Counted from the stretch's first letter, positions 45,080 to 55,771 are shown. The stretch: 64,000 nt of DNA from Mucilaginibacter pineti (GCF_900101875.1 NZ_FNAI01000004.1:339425-403424); one strand, 5' to 3'. Notes: generated by a model from the sequence alone, not told the origin. A program made the numbers and translations.

Positions 45080-47458
45080 TTATCGCATTATCATTACCCA
45101 GCCGCCTATGGGTTTAATAACTCCGTTACGCGCGGCCACAATATAATAGTACGTGCCTGATTGCAGGAAACTACCGTTAAATGTGCCATCCCAGGATTTT
45201 TTATACCCATTGGAGTGAAAAAGGATCTGCCCGTTACGGTTATAAACATCAACCGTACAGTTGGGGTAATATTGCAGGGCACTTATTTCCCAGCGGTCGT
45301 TTATACCATCGCCATTGGGGGTAAATGAGTTGGGAATATCTATTGGGATAAGTACCTTAATCGTAACAGCTTCGGTTATTTCGCAGCCAGCCGTACTTAT
45401 TACTTTTAAACTGTATGTAAAGGTATACCAAGGACTGGCAATAGGGTTGGCTATTGTGGTATCACTCAATCCGGCAGATGGTGTCCAGGCGTAGCTCAAG
45501 ATATCCCCCTTTATTAGCGGAAGCAATTGGATGCTGTTGCCGGGCTTTATAACCGGATCGCCATCAAATGTGATCTCAGGTAGTGGATTAATGTGCACCA
45601 TTATAGGGGCGCTGCTTTTGGGCAGTATACAACTCGATGTATTTGAGGTTACACAGGTTACCATATCGCCATCGTTTAATTTGGTGGTGGAAAATGTGGT
45701 GCTGTTTTGCCCGGCGCTTATGCCGTTAACCAGCCATTGGTATTTTACAACAGCGTTATCCGGCTGTATGGCGGCAGTGAAATCAATAAGGTCGCCTTTG
45801 CATACGGTAGCGTTTTGCGGCATAACGGAAACAGAGGGCAATACACTGGCCGCCGGGATGGTGGAGTTTTCTGAACTTGATACCGTTACGATGAAGTTCT
45901 GCGAAGTTTGGTTACCTATTGTTGGTGGGGTATTGGCGTTACCATCATGATAGCCAACAACACCATTACCCGCTATAACGCTTAGCTGACCATCGGTGGT
46001 AATGCGCACTATGCGTTCGTTATAAGAATCAACCACCAGCAAATTGCCAAACAAGTCCATCTTAATACCAACCGGGTTGTTTAATGTTGTTTTTTCGGTA
46101 GTACCCGCGTTGTATAACTGCAGGGTGGTTACATTTCCCAAAGCATCTATTTTACGGACGGCGTTGTTTTTGGAATCGGTAACATACAAGTTGCCCAGCT
46201 TATCAAATACTAAGCCCTTGGGGTTATTAAAGCTGGCGGCCGTGCCTTTACCATCGTCGGCGCCAAAACCATCATGCCCGGCAATAATGGTGATGGTGCC
46301 ATCCGGGGCTATTTTTTTAACGGCATTGCTATAGTCGGTAACATATACATTGCCCATGGCATCGGTAACAACGCCAATGGGGGTAAATAGCTTTGATACC
46401 GCCGCAGGCTTTGTTATTGTAGTAACATCGCCGGTTGGTGTTACTTTGCGCACCAGGTAATCGGTTCCCTGGGTAACGTATAAATTGCCCTGCAGATCAA
46501 TAGCAATACCCCTTGGATCGCGAAAGCTGGCGTTTAGGCCCTTACCATCAACAGATTTATTTTGCCCGTTACCGGCCAGCGTTGTAACCTCGCCGGTAGG
46601 TGATATTTTCCTCACCCTGTCGTTTTCATCAACAACATACATATTTCCCTGCGGATCGATAGTGAGCCCATTCAGCACGTTGAATTTTGCAGCCTCTCCT
46701 TTACCATCGGCATAACCACAATCGCCTCCGGCAAAGGCCGTTACCGTACCATCAAGCGCTATCTTCCTGATCTTGCAGCTGTAACCATCGGCAATGTAGA
46801 GGTTGCCCGTCGCATCGGTCACTATATCTGTAGGGACACTAAATGTAACCGCCTGCGGGTTGGGGATGGATGTGCTTGCGGTTAACGTTATGGTTGTTTG
46901 CCCAATATTGGCGCAGGTAAGTTTTTGGGGGTTGATGGTTGTGGTGATCTTACCGTTATCGCAAGAGTAAACCGAACCCAGGTCAGTAAGTTTTAGGGTA
47001 TAATTGCCATCGGCATCCAGCTTAAAGGCGATTGGTGTTGTTACCGGGTAAATAACCGGTTTACTTAATGAAGTAACCGAGAAAAAAACGGTAGCGGTGC
47101 CGCCGCAGGCATCCTTTGCTGTTAACCGTACAGTAGTAGGCTTATTCACCAGGATGGGTGTGCCGCCCATGGGTTCCTGCGTAATTACTATGTTGGCGTT
47201 GGCGCAGGATGTTGTTACCCGGGCGTTAATTGTATAATCGGGAATGGTGGCCAGGCAATTTGCATCGGCAGTAATAGTAACATCATTGTAAGCTCCAAAT
47301 ACGGGCTTGTTTGTTTGACCGTAGACGTTTATAGCTAAAAACAAACATAGCAGCGGCAATACAACTACTTTAAGGGCATTTGTTAATAACCTAAATACAC
47401 ACTTACCTGGTTTAGGTATTTTTATTGGCTTACCGGCTAAAAAACAGACCAAAGGCAT
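45080..47458 (-). CDS. NHL-repeat surface protein with gliding-type C-terminal domain
   Basis: About 792 residues from the ATG at 47458 (a GTG at 47491 is an alternative). After an unusually long basic N-terminus comes a hydrophobic signal segment ending NVYGQ. The centre has five to six NHL repeats of about 55 residues (DATGNLYIADG, DPQGNMYVVDE, DLQGNLYVTQG, DAMGNVYVTDY, DKLGNLYVTDS), forming a beta-propeller, then Ig-like/PKD-like segments. The end IPNSFTPNGDGINDRW to WVMIMR is a CHU_C/type B sorting domain for export by the type IX system. Probably a surface adhesin or scaffold. Confidence 0.88.
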   Translation of the reverse strand: MPLVCFLAGKPIKIPKPGKCVFRLLTNALKVVVLPLLCLFLAINVYGQTNKPVFGAYNDVTITADANCLATIPDYTINARVTTSCANANIVITQEPMGGTPILVNKPTTVRLTAKDACGGTATVFFSVTSLSKPVIYPVTTPIAFKLDADGNYTLKLTDLGSVYSCDNGKITTTINPQKLTCANIGQTTITLTASTSIPNPQAVTFSVPTDIVTDATGNLYIADGYSCKIRKIALDGTVTAFAGGDCGYADGKGEAAKFNVLNGLTIDPQGNMYVVDENDRVRKISPTGEVTTLAGNGQNKSVDGKGLNASFRDPRGIAIDLQGNLYVTQGTDYLVRKVTPTGDVTTITKPAAVSKLFTPIGVVTDAMGNVYVTDYSNAVKKIAPDGTITIIAGHDGFGADDGKGTAASFNNPKGLVFDKLGNLYVTDSKNNAVRKIDALGNVTTLQLYNAGTTEKTTLNNPVGIKMDLFGNLLVVDSYNERIVRITTDGQLSVIAGNGVVGYHDGNANTPPTIGNQTSQNFIVTVSSSENSTIPAASVLPSVSVMPQNATVCKGDLIDFTAAIQPDNAVVKYQWLVNGISAGQNSTTFSTTKLNDGDMVTCVTSNTSSCILPKSSAPIMVHINPLPEITFDGDPVIKPGNSIQLLPLIKGDILSYAWTPSAGLSDTTIANPIASPWYTFTYSLKVISTAGCEITEAVTIKVLIPIDIPNSFTPNGDGINDRWEISALQYYPNCTVDVYNRNGQILFHSNGYKKSWDGTFNGSFLQSGTYYYIVAARNGVIKPIGGWVMIMR

Positions 47459-47672
47459 CTTTCCCCTTTCATCATTAAATGATAAAGGCACTTACAAATA
47501 AAGGTGGGATTTTAGTAGCGACTAACCTTTGTTCTTATTATTCATTTTCCGGATAAAAAAGGTGTTTCATAACTTACATAAGGCATTGCAATGGCTTATG
47601 TATTAAGTACGGGGATATTAAAAACATAAATTTAAATGCTTAGTATACCTGTTATTCACTATCTTGCATATA

Positions 47673-47999
47673 ATGACAGAATATATTACACTATTTAAAG
47701 ATTGGGTAATTGCCCTGGGTGAAAAGCATGAGGTTGACCCCTTGTTGCTTGGCAGCCTTTATCTGGTGAGCAAACTCTGCTTTTTTTTCTCGCTTGGCTG
47801 GGTGTTGAAGAACTTAAAACAAAAGAAAGCATTTCTTATGCCCTTATTGTTCGCGGCAGTTAGTTTTAGCCTGCCGTATCTTTATCTCATTATTGCAGGG
47901 CGTAATATTTCAATTTGGGTGTATTTGTTTATTGGCCTGATGTTTACATATGGCGGATTTACCATCTGGAAGAAAATTACGGTAAGGCCTATCCAATAA
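47673..47999 (+). CDS. Small integral membrane protein, unknown
   Basis: About 108 residues from the ATG at 47673 (a TTG three codons upstream is possible). Three membrane helices are visible: about 22-45, 52-70 and 75-95. The start HEVDPLLLGSLYLVSK is followed by LKNLKQKKAFL. No family recognised. Alone between divergent and convergent neighbours. Confidence 0.7.
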   Translation: MTEYITLFKDWVIALGEKHEVDPLLLGSLYLVSKLCFFFSLGWVLKNLKQKKAFLMPLLFAAVSFSLPYLYLIIAGRNISIWVYLFIGLMFTYGGFTIWKKITVRPIQ

Positions 48000-48021
48000 A
48001 AACCGGCAAAAAGATAAGGTA

Positions 48022-48648
48022 TTAACGCGTACTTGTTTCCAGCTCTTCACTACCAGACTCGTCATCGGCATTTTCCTGAAATATCCTGATAGTTTTTATG
48101 AACCGCCCCATATAATAATCGTTAAGGGGAGTTTCGGTAACGCCATTTGCTGCGCCCGATGTAGAATGAATAAACATTACCGGTTCGCCGGGTTCGGAAA
48201 CGATGATACCTATGTGGCCCGCCTGCCTGCTGCCCCGCTTTGTTCCGGTGAATAGTATCAGATCCCCGGATTTTGCATCCTTGAGGTCAACCTTGCCATA
48301 GGCACCCGCAAAATCGCCCGAACTTCTTGGAATGCCGATGCCGAAATGATGAAATACATAATTAACAAAGCCCGAGCAGTCAAAACCTTTTTCAGGGTTA
48401 GTTGATCCATATCTGTACCGTATGCCTTTAAGCGATTTGGCGAAGTCTACCAATTCGTCGGGATTTGTGCAGCCTGTTGCAATGGCTGTATCTATCGTTG
48501 CCCGGTGATATGCGCGGGCGTGCTTATGCGCCCTGGTTACTTTAACTGACTTGTGTTTTTTTGCACCTTTTAATGATGCTGGCATTTCTGGTTTAGCAAA
48601 CCCAATAGTAATACAGAAAATTAACTTTACACCAACGTAAAAATGCAT
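48022..48648 (-). CDS. NlpC/P60 cell-wall peptidase
   Basis: About 208 residues from the ATG at 48648, which starts a signal segment; the frame extends 90 bases further with no likely start. After a basic, His/Arg-rich linker (about 28-50) comes the NlpC/P60 domain. The catalytic Cys91 is in FDCSGFVNYVF, the His in AGHIGIIV, and SGDLILFTGTKRG fits. It cleaves peptidoglycan stem peptides (gamma-D-Glu-diamino acid bonds). The AT-rich 296-bp gap to the GH43 gene shows no gene. Confidence 0.88.
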   Translation of the reverse strand: MHFYVGVKLIFCITIGFAKPEMPASLKGAKKHKSVKVTRAHKHARAYHRATIDTAIATGCTNPDELVDFAKSLKGIRYRYGSTNPEKGFDCSGFVNYVFHHFGIGIPRSSGDFAGAYGKVDLKDAKSGDLILFTGTKRGSRQAGHIGIIVSEPGEPVMFIHSTSGAANGVTETPLNDYYMGRFIKTIRIFQENADDESGSEELETSTR

Positions 48649-48944
48649 TTGGTAATAATAGGAAAAAAAATGCGATGCTGGTTGTTGGAAATTAAAAAAA
48701 GCTGAGTTTTTTTGGTTCGAAGCTTTTTCCTTGATCAAGTAGCAGGACTAAAGCCAAACTGCTTTTCGCAGGGGTTGGCAGCAATTAACCAATGTGTAAT
48801 ACGCTAAATTAATTATGAGTCATTTGTGTTTAAGGTGCTTTAACTTTCAAATCACCATTAAGCAAACGTTTGTGTTGAATTGAGGAGGGTATTAATTAGG
48901 TATTTGTTTTAATGCTTTCATAAATTGGACCCAATAAAGCTGAA

Positions 48945-50561
48945 ATGACTGAAACTATAAAAAGAAACCTATTACTACCTTTATTGCTACTTTATGCTGT
49001 TGGGCTATTTGCCCAGGTAAAAAATCAGCAAACGCGGGTTTGGACACCAGACAATGGAAATGGCACTTTTACCAATCCCCTGATGTGGGGCGATTGGCCC
49101 GATCCTGATATTATTCGCGTGGGGGATGAATTCTATTTCATTTCTACCTCCATGCATTATGTACCCGGTTGCCCGATTGCCAAATCGAAAGACCTTGTAA
49201 ATTGGGAGATGGCCGGCTATGCTGTTTCCCGGTATGATGAAGATCCCCGGTATGATATGAAGGGCGGAAATATGTACCTAAATGGTTCCTGGGCATCTAC
49301 CCTTCGTTATCATGATGGCACTTTTTATGCCGGTTTTTGTACCCCTAAGGGGTTAGCTGGTAAAGAGGGTAATTTTTCAATATGTACAGCAAAGGATGTG
49401 GGGGGACCATGGACCAGAACCATTTTCAAGGAATATCTCTATGATCCCGGTTTGTTTTTTGATGACGATGGGAAAGTTTATGTAGCACACGGGCAACAAA
49501 AACTTTATATAACTCAATTGAGCAACGATGCCAAATCTGTAAAGGTTCCTCAAAAAGAAATTTATAACAATGCAGATTATCCGTATCTGGAAGGGTCACA
49601 TTTATACAAAGTAAATGGTAAATATTACCTGTTAGGTTCTACAGGCGGAACAACGGGGCGACAAGTCTGTCTTCGTTCAGATAATATCTACGGTCCCTAC
49701 GAATCAAAGGTAATTATTAATGATGACCATACTTATCCTGGCAATGGATTACACCAGGGGGGCATGGTTCAATTAAAAAACGGTACGTGGTGGTTTATTA
49801 TTATGCAGGATCGTGGCCCCATTGGTCGTACGCCTAACCTGGAACCTGTTACATGGGTGGATGGATGGCCCATGTTAGGAGAAAATGGAAAGGGAGTAGA
49901 TACTTTTAAAAAGCCCGATGCCGGGGGCATTTATCCTATCGCGGCTCCCGCTACATCCGACGAGTTTAATTCGCCCAAACTTGGATTGCAGTGGCAATGG
50001 AACCATAATCCCGACTCAAAAAAATGGTCGCTTAAAGAACGTAAGGGGTATTTACGATTGAAAGCGAATAAAGCTAAAAACCTGGCCGATGCCCGCAATA
50101 CACTTACTCAACGAGTGCAGGGTCCATATTCCGAGGGTACGGTTGAAATGCGGGTAAACGGCATGAAGGATGGTGATGTTGGCGGGTTCGGTGTGTTTCA
50201 GTTTCCTTATGCCTTTGTTTCGGTACAACAAAAAGGGGCAAAAAGGACCCTTGTAATGATAAACAATGATACAACTATTACCACTGTAAATTTTACGGGG
50301 AATACGGTTTGGCTTAAAGCCTGTGTTACACAAGTAGGTTTTAGCGCATCATTTGCTTATAGTACAGATGGAAAAAACTTTAAACCTATAGGTAATGAAT
50401 TGAAAATGGGGCTGGGGTTAGATTGGACCGCCAACCGTTTTGCATTGTTTAACTACCATACCAATAAGGTCGGTGCAAGTGGTTACGTTGATTTTAACTG
50501 GTTCCATTACACGAATATTGAACCAGCAAAAAGCTCCGCCAACATTTCTCCAGATATCTAA
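48945..50561 (+). CDS. Secreted GH43 glycoside hydrolase (xylosidase/arabinofuranosidase)
   Basis: A 538-residue enzyme with signal peptide (cleavage near GLFAQ). The five-bladed propeller starts with WPDPDIIRVGDEFYFISTS (catalytic base Asp) and holds the modulating Asp in EYLYDPGLFFDDDG and the acid Glu in YPYLEGSHLYKV. A C-terminal beta-sandwich (about 345-530, SDEFNSPKLGLQWQWNHNP) is the usual companion. It removes xylose or arabinose from plant hemicellulose. No SusCD pair is in the window, so it is an isolated gene with its own terminator. Confidence 0.92.
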   Translation: MTETIKRNLLLPLLLLYAVGLFAQVKNQQTRVWTPDNGNGTFTNPLMWGDWPDPDIIRVGDEFYFISTSMHYVPGCPIAKSKDLVNWEMAGYAVSRYDEDPRYDMKGGNMYLNGSWASTLRYHDGTFYAGFCTPKGLAGKEGNFSICTAKDVGGPWTRTIFKEYLYDPGLFFDDDGKVYVAHGQQKLYITQLSNDAKSVKVPQKEIYNNADYPYLEGSHLYKVNGKYYLLGSTGGTTGRQVCLRSDNIYGPYESKVIINDDHTYPGNGLHQGGMVQLKNGTWWFIIMQDRGPIGRTPNLEPVTWVDGWPMLGENGKGVDTFKKPDAGGIYPIAAPATSDEFNSPKLGLQWQWNHNPDSKKWSLKERKGYLRLKANKAKNLADARNTLTQRVQGPYSEGTVEMRVNGMKDGDVGGFGVFQFPYAFVSVQQKGAKRTLVMINNDTTITTVNFTGNTVWLKACVTQVGFSASFAYSTDGKNFKPIGNELKMGLGLDWTANRFALFNYHTNKVGASGYVDFNWFHYTNIEPAKSSANISPDI

Positions 50562-50606
50562 AGGCTTCCGACTTCGGAAAATATATATTCAAGTGCAAGA
50601 AACACT

Positions 50607-50639
50607 AAAAGCCTCAAATTTTTCGATTTGGGGCTTTTT
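50607..50639 (+). terminator. Terminator of the GH43 gene
   Basis: Arms AAAAGCC-CAAAT and ATTTG-GGCTTTT with one mismatch and a 5-base loop, then a T-run. It lies 45 bp past the GH43 stop. Confidence 0.85.
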
Positions 50640-50718
50640 ATTTGAGGTAAACCTAACGCTACCAAACCCGGGCCGGTTTACCCGCTTTGCGGGATACAAC
50701 CAGGCCTTTGGTTAATAA

Positions 50719-53040
50719 TCACTCATCACGCAATGTTTTTACAGGGTTTGTAAGTGCGGCCTTATAAGTAAGATAAATTGTTGCGGAGAATGATATCAGC
50801 ATTAATATCGCAATTGGTAGCACCAATTGCCACCAGGTTATTTGTACCCTAAAAGCGTAGCCCTGCAGCCATTGATAAATAAGCACCGCTGCCACCGGCA
50901 AGGCAACCACACTTGCCAAGAGTATAAGCTTTAACATATCATTTGTTAGCAATTGTATTATGCTTTGAGCCGATGCCCCCAATACTTTACGAACACCAAT
51001 CTCTTTTTTACGCCTGGCGGTTGAGTAGGCTGTTAAACCAAACAGGCCCAGGCAAGCAATAACTATCGCCATGCATGAAAAGAGCATAAACACCTCCCCG
51101 AAATGTATATCCTGTTCATATTGCTTCGCATAAAAATCATCCAGGAAAAAATAGTCAAAGGAGAACTCGGGAAAAATATCCTTCCATAACCGACCGAGGG
51201 TATCGTTGGACGCCGCCATTTGCGCTTGATCTATCTGCACAGATATAAACTTAAGTGGCACCCAGGTAAGTTTAGGGTCCATAAAAAGTACGGTTGCCAT
51301 GTAAGATTCTTTTAATGATTGCTGGTGATAATCCTTTATTACCCCAATTACCTCGTTAGGTTCTTTATCCAATGATTCTATCCATATTTTTTTGCCAACA
51401 GCATCCTCGGGTGATTTAAAACCAAATTGCTTAACGGCTGCTTCGTTAAGCACCACCGTGGTTGAATCGCCAGAATTGGCCGCATCATAACCCCTGCCGG
51501 TAATGAGTTGTAATTTATACATCTTCATAAAATCGAAATCAACCCGTAGCATCTCATAAGTCCGTTCGTCGGTTTTTGAAGTGCCGTATCTTCGGCAGGC
51601 CGCAGCCATACCAATCTGCTTGCCTGGTACCGCACCAGATACGCTGATTCCCTTTACACCCGCAACACCTGTAGCCCTATTTTTAAAACTATTAACTTTT
51701 TGTATATAATTATTTGTGTTGGAGGGAGCCTTAATAACCACGGTCTGTTTTAAGTTTATTCCGGTTTCTTTACTGCTCATATACGATAGCTGTCTGTAAA
51801 CAGCAAACGTATCAGCCAGCAACAGCAGGGATGCCGCGAATTGAAAAGATACCATTGCTTTACGCAGCCAAACGCCGCTTTTTGAAAATGCAAATCTGCC
51901 TTTGAGCACCTTAATAGGTTGCAATCTTGATAATACCGTGGCCGGGTAAATCCCCGATAAAAATATGCTGCCTATAAAAACAAGTACAACTTTTATAATC
52001 AGGCCGACATCTATCAATAACCGATATGTTTGGCTATCGCCCGATATTTGCTGCAACAGGGAACGGATGAATATAACCAACAGGGCCGCAACGCCAAGCG
52101 ATATCAGGTTGATGATAAATGATTCTATAAAGAATTGAAATATGAGTTGAGAGGTATGGGCTCCGTTAACTTTTCTTATCCCAATCTCCCTGGCCCTGTC
52201 AACTGATTTTGTGGTAGCCAGGTTGATATAGTTGATACACGCAATAAGCAAGATTCCGTATGCCATTATTGCCAGGAAATTTACTGCCTGCCTGTTGCCC
52301 TTGGCTTCCATTTCATAAGGCTTTGCAGTATTCAGGTGAATATTGGCAAGGGGCACTAGCTTTACGCTCCACTTAAGCTCTTTTAAAGGGGCTTCGGTTT
52401 TAAAACGCTCGGCAAGCGCGGGGAATTTTTGTTCGATACCGGCCGCCGTTGCGCCTGGTTTAAGCTTTAAAAATGTATAATTTTCATGCTGATACCAAAA
52501 CTCTTTAACCCAGGCAGGGGACGTGGCCCATGATACCAGCATATTAAATTGCAATGTTGAATTAGCAGGTAGATCTTTAAATACACCGGTAACCATACAG
52601 TTATAACTATTAAACCTTGATGATAGCTGCATCATTTTCCCCACGGCAGCATCTGCATTGCCAAAATATTTTTTTGCTTCGGAAGCTGAAATTACAACGC
52701 TGTTAACCTCTTTCAATACCGATGACGCCTCACCTTTAAGCAATGGCAGCCCGAAAAAAGAAATGAAATTGCTATCTGCAAAACACACGCGCTGCTCGCG
52801 GCATTTTATGTTTTGGTAACGGACTACACGTTCATTATCATTCCAGCTAATACGCGCATAACTGGATATGCCCGGCAAATTGTCATACATGGCTTTTGCG
52901 TAACCGTTGGTAGCGGTTGCCCAGCTATCGGTAAGCTCTCCCGATCTGTAAAACTGGCTTTCCACACGGTAAATATTGTTACTGTCCGGATACATTTTAT
53001 CAAATCTCTTCTCAAAATGTACGTATGCGCTAATCTGCAT
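50719..53040 (-). CDS. FtsX/MacB-like ABC permease, missing first membrane helix
   Basis: A 773-residue membrane protein of the MacB_PCD/FtsX group (efflux or lipoprotein-type permeases without their own ATPase). Two halves are present: a periplasmic domain, helices near 250-270, 295-325 and 340-365, then a second set near 395-415 and 650-765, with the repeated GIRKVNGA/GVRKVLGA coupling motif. Normal homologs start about 45 residues earlier with a cytoplasmic helix and first membrane span; here the frame begins at MQISAYVHFEKRFD, exactly after that span, and an in-frame stop lies just upstream. It is therefore 5'-truncated and may be inactive. Confidence 0.85.
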   Translation of the reverse strand: MQISAYVHFEKRFDKMYPDSNNIYRVESQFYRSGELTDSWATATNGYAKAMYDNLPGISSYARISWNDNERVVRYQNIKCREQRVCFADSNFISFFGLPLLKGEASSVLKEVNSVVISASEAKKYFGNADAAVGKMMQLSSRFNSYNCMVTGVFKDLPANSTLQFNMLVSWATSPAWVKEFWYQHENYTFLKLKPGATAAGIEQKFPALAERFKTEAPLKELKWSVKLVPLANIHLNTAKPYEMEAKGNRQAVNFLAIMAYGILLIACINYINLATTKSVDRAREIGIRKVNGAHTSQLIFQFFIESFIINLISLGVAALLVIFIRSLLQQISGDSQTYRLLIDVGLIIKVVLVFIGSIFLSGIYPATVLSRLQPIKVLKGRFAFSKSGVWLRKAMVSFQFAASLLLLADTFAVYRQLSYMSSKETGINLKQTVVIKAPSNTNNYIQKVNSFKNRATGVAGVKGISVSGAVPGKQIGMAAACRRYGTSKTDERTYEMLRVDFDFMKMYKLQLITGRGYDAANSGDSTTVVLNEAAVKQFGFKSPEDAVGKKIWIESLDKEPNEVIGVIKDYHQQSLKESYMATVLFMDPKLTWVPLKFISVQIDQAQMAASNDTLGRLWKDIFPEFSFDYFFLDDFYAKQYEQDIHFGEVFMLFSCMAIVIACLGLFGLTAYSTARRKKEIGVRKVLGASAQSIIQLLTNDMLKLILLASVVALPVAAVLIYQWLQGYAFRVQITWWQLVLPIAILMLISFSATIYLTYKAALTNPVKTLRDE

Positions 53041-53101
53041 ATTTATCCCTTTTGCACCTTGTTAAAAATCTATATCTTACGCATGGATAAACTTTATTAC
53101 A

Positions 53102-54157
53102 GTGTTGGTTAAAACTTTTGGCAGTGCGGTTTATGGTATTGAGGCAATTACCATAACGGTTGAGGTAAATATTGCGGCGGGAACCAAATATTTTATTGTT
53201 GGCTTGCCCGATGTTGCCGTAAAAGAAAGCTATTACCGGATAGAATCGGCCTTAAAGAATTGCAACTTCAGAATGCCGCGCCAGCAGGTGGTGGTGAATA
53301 TGGCCCCGGCTGATATAAAAAAGGAAGGTTCGTCATACGATCTAACGATTGCCACGGCAGTCTTAGCCGCATCTGGTCAGTTGGAATCTGAAAGCCTTGA
53401 TAAGTATATCATCATGGGCGAATTGTCGCTTGATGGCAGCCTGCAACCCATAAAGGGCGCGCTCCCAATTGCTATCCAGGCGCGTAAAGATGGTTTTAAG
53501 GGTTTTATTCTTCCCAAACAAAATGCCCGTGAAGCAGCCATTGTTAACGATTTGGAAGTATACGGCGTTGAAAGCATAAAGGAAGTAGCCGGTTTTTTCA
53601 ATGGCGACCTAAAGCTGGAGCCCGAATATGTGAACACCCGCGAAGAATTTTATAACAGCCTTTGCAATTATGATAGCGACTTTAGCGAAGTAAAAGGACA
53701 GGAAAATATCAAACGTGCGCTGGAAATTGCTGCCGCAGGAGGACATAATGTGATCCTGATCGGTCCGCCGGGAGCGGGGAAAACTATGCTGGCCCGCAGG
53801 TTACCTTCTATTTTGCCGCCGCTTAGTTTATACGAATCGTTAGAAACTACCAAGATCCATTCGGTAGCGGGTAAGCTTGCTGCCGCGGATGCTTTGGTTA
53901 CCATCAGGCCGTTTCGTAGCCCGCATCACACCATTTCGGATGTGGCCTTGGTCGGAGGAGGGGGAAACCCACAGCCCGGTGAAATTTCGCTGGCCCATAA
54001 TGGTGTTTTGTTTTTAGATGAACTGCCCGAGTTTAAGCGCAGCGCGCTCGAAGTAATGCGCCAGCCGCTTGAAGAACGCAAGGTGACCATTTCAAGAGCG
54101 AAGTTTACAGTGGATTATCCGAGCAGCTTTATGCTTATAGCAAGTATGAATCCATGT
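53102..54157 (+). pseudogene. comM: comM (yifB) Mg-chelatase-like ATPase, 3' part displaced
   Basis: N-terminal two thirds of ComM/YifB, a hexameric AAA+ helicase that extends branch migration during natural transformation. A GTG start gives [15 protein letters not shown], the family N-terminus. The Lon-like S5 domain (about 20-165) is followed by Walker A GPPGAGKT (221-228), then LFLDELPEF (Walker B). Family identity stops after SMNPC (Met349-Cys352) where MNPCPCG is expected; the next 19 codons come from a mobile element. About 160 C-terminal residues (arginine finger, HTH domain) are missing here, so the gene is inactivated by insertion. Confidence 0.92.
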
Positions 54158-55625
54158 TCGTCCGTGCACTATTCTCCGCGTTTAGGGGAATGGACGGGGC
54201 GTAGGCCAGCGTGATCGTGATGTCCTCCCTGTCGATCTCGATTGACTTGGTGATCGTTTCCACGATGCCGCGCTTCTGCCCGAACGGCAGCTGCGCCCAC
54301 TGGTCGTACAGCGTCCTGATCTCCGAGACCACGATTTCGCTCGACATCGCCTGAACGGCGCGGACGTCGATTTCCGCTTCCAGTTCAGGCCTGCGAACGT
54401 CCATCTGCAGTATGCGCTCCTCGATCGGCCTGTACTTCTCCGCGAACAGCTCCCTGCCCATTTCCCCGCTGATGCGAAGCGAGAGCATCTCGTCCGCCTG
54501 CCTGGAAAGCTTCGCGCGGTCTTTTTTCAATGTCTCAAGCAAGCTTTTCTTTTCTTGCAGTTCCCGGTCGGTCGCCTCGGCATACGTCGCGTGGTTGATG
54601 GTGCTTAGGTACTCGCGAAGGTACGCCTGGTATATCTCGTCAAGGTCGGCGACGGTGATGCGGTTCTTGCACGCCTTGCATACGTACGTCTTCGAGTTGT
54701 GGTACACGTACATGGTATTGCCGCACGCGCAACGGACGAAGCCGGACAGCAGGTACACGGCCTTGGGGCCCCTGGGCTTCTTCAGCCCGTCCTGCATGTC
54801 GAGGATGGCGTTGCACTCGTCCCACAGCTCTTTCGGGACGATCGCGGGGCAGGGCATGACGATCCATTCGGACTGCGGCTTTATCGACCAGGCCTTGCCG
54901 TCGCCGCGGCTCCTAGTGTAGTTGGCGCGGCGCTCGCCCTTGGCGGCGCTGTCGCGCAATAACCGCATGACTGTTTGACGAGTGAACTTCGAGCCGTTGC
55001 GGGTTCTGTACCCGGCGTCGTTGAGGGCCTTTGCGGTGGTGAGCTTGCGCTGGTGCTTCACGAACAGCTCGTACATCAGCTTGCGGACGGGCGCTTCCGC
55101 CTCGTCGATCACCAGCTCGCTTTCCACCCACCGGTAGCCGAACGACGCCTGGCCGCCGAGCGGCTTGCCCATCCTGGCGCGCACCGGAACGGAGGCGGCG
55201 ACGCGGCTTGCGATCTCCTCGCGCTCCCACTGCGCCATCGCGGCGATCATGGTGTAGAACAGGCGGCCCGCCGGGGTGCTGGTGTCGATGCTTTCCGAAA
55301 GGGAAATTAAATCGGCACCACAGGCTCGGAAGATTTCAGCAAATTCTAATAACTCTTTGGTATTTCTTGCTAACCGGGCGAGCTTGGAAAATACCAGGCC
55401 GGTGATGTGGCCGCTTCTGACGTCGGCCAGCATTCGTTTTGTTTCGGGCTGCTGCATGACGGACTTGCCGCTCACCGCGTCGAGGCGGTACACCTCAATA
55501 ACCTGCCACCCGTCTTTTGAGTTGACGTACCAGCGGGCCCGCTGCTCGTGGTGTTCGGGGCTCTCGTCCTGCACCTGCATGTCCGTGCTTACGCGGATGA
55601 AGATGCCTACGCGTTTAGTTTCCAT
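54135..55625 (-). CDS. Large serine recombinase at element boundary
   Basis: About 496 residues from the ATG at 55625 ([12 protein letters not shown]). The resolvase domain carries the nucleophile Ser in FIRVSTDMQ and the [10 protein letters not shown] region (about 1-150). A Recombinase domain (about 165-265), a zinc-ribbon ([14 protein letters not shown]; about 300-330) and a coiled coil (about 350-410) follow, the set-up of large serine integrases. High GC apart from an AT-richer patch at 55296-55400. Its last residues (N)MDSYLL and stop are encoded by comM DNA, so its C-terminus was formed at insertion. It presumably catalysed that insertion. Confidence 0.92.
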   Translation of the reverse strand: METKRVGIFIRVSTDMQVQDESPEHHEQRARWYVNSKDGWQVIEVYRLDAVSGKSVMQQPETKRMLADVRSGHITGLVFSKLARLARNTKELLEFAEIFRACGADLISLSESIDTSTPAGRLFYTMIAAMAQWEREEIASRVAASVPVRARMGKPLGGQASFGYRWVESELVIDEAEAPVRKLMYELFVKHQRKLTTAKALNDAGYRTRNGSKFTRQTVMRLLRDSAAKGERRANYTRSRGDGKAWSIKPQSEWIVMPCPAIVPKELWDECNAILDMQDGLKKPRGPKAVYLLSGFVRCACGNTMYVYHNSKTYVCKACKNRITVADLDEIYQAYLREYLSTINHATYAEATDRELQEKKSLLETLKKDRAKLSRQADEMLSLRISGEMGRELFAEKYRPIEERILQMDVRRPELEAEIDVRAVQAMSSEIVVSEIRTLYDQWAQLPFGQKRGIVETITKSIEIDREDITITLAYAPSIPLNAENSARTNMDSYLL

Positions 55626-55771
55626 TTTAGGAGGGGTTTGATTGTTGAAAGAATAGGTTTTCACTAAAGATAGCGAATTGCATGATTTTCCGAAAGGGGG
55701 GACGGGCACCCCCTTCCCCGGGGCGGTAAACCGTGAGATACTTTCCCGGAATCGACAAAACACAATTCAAT

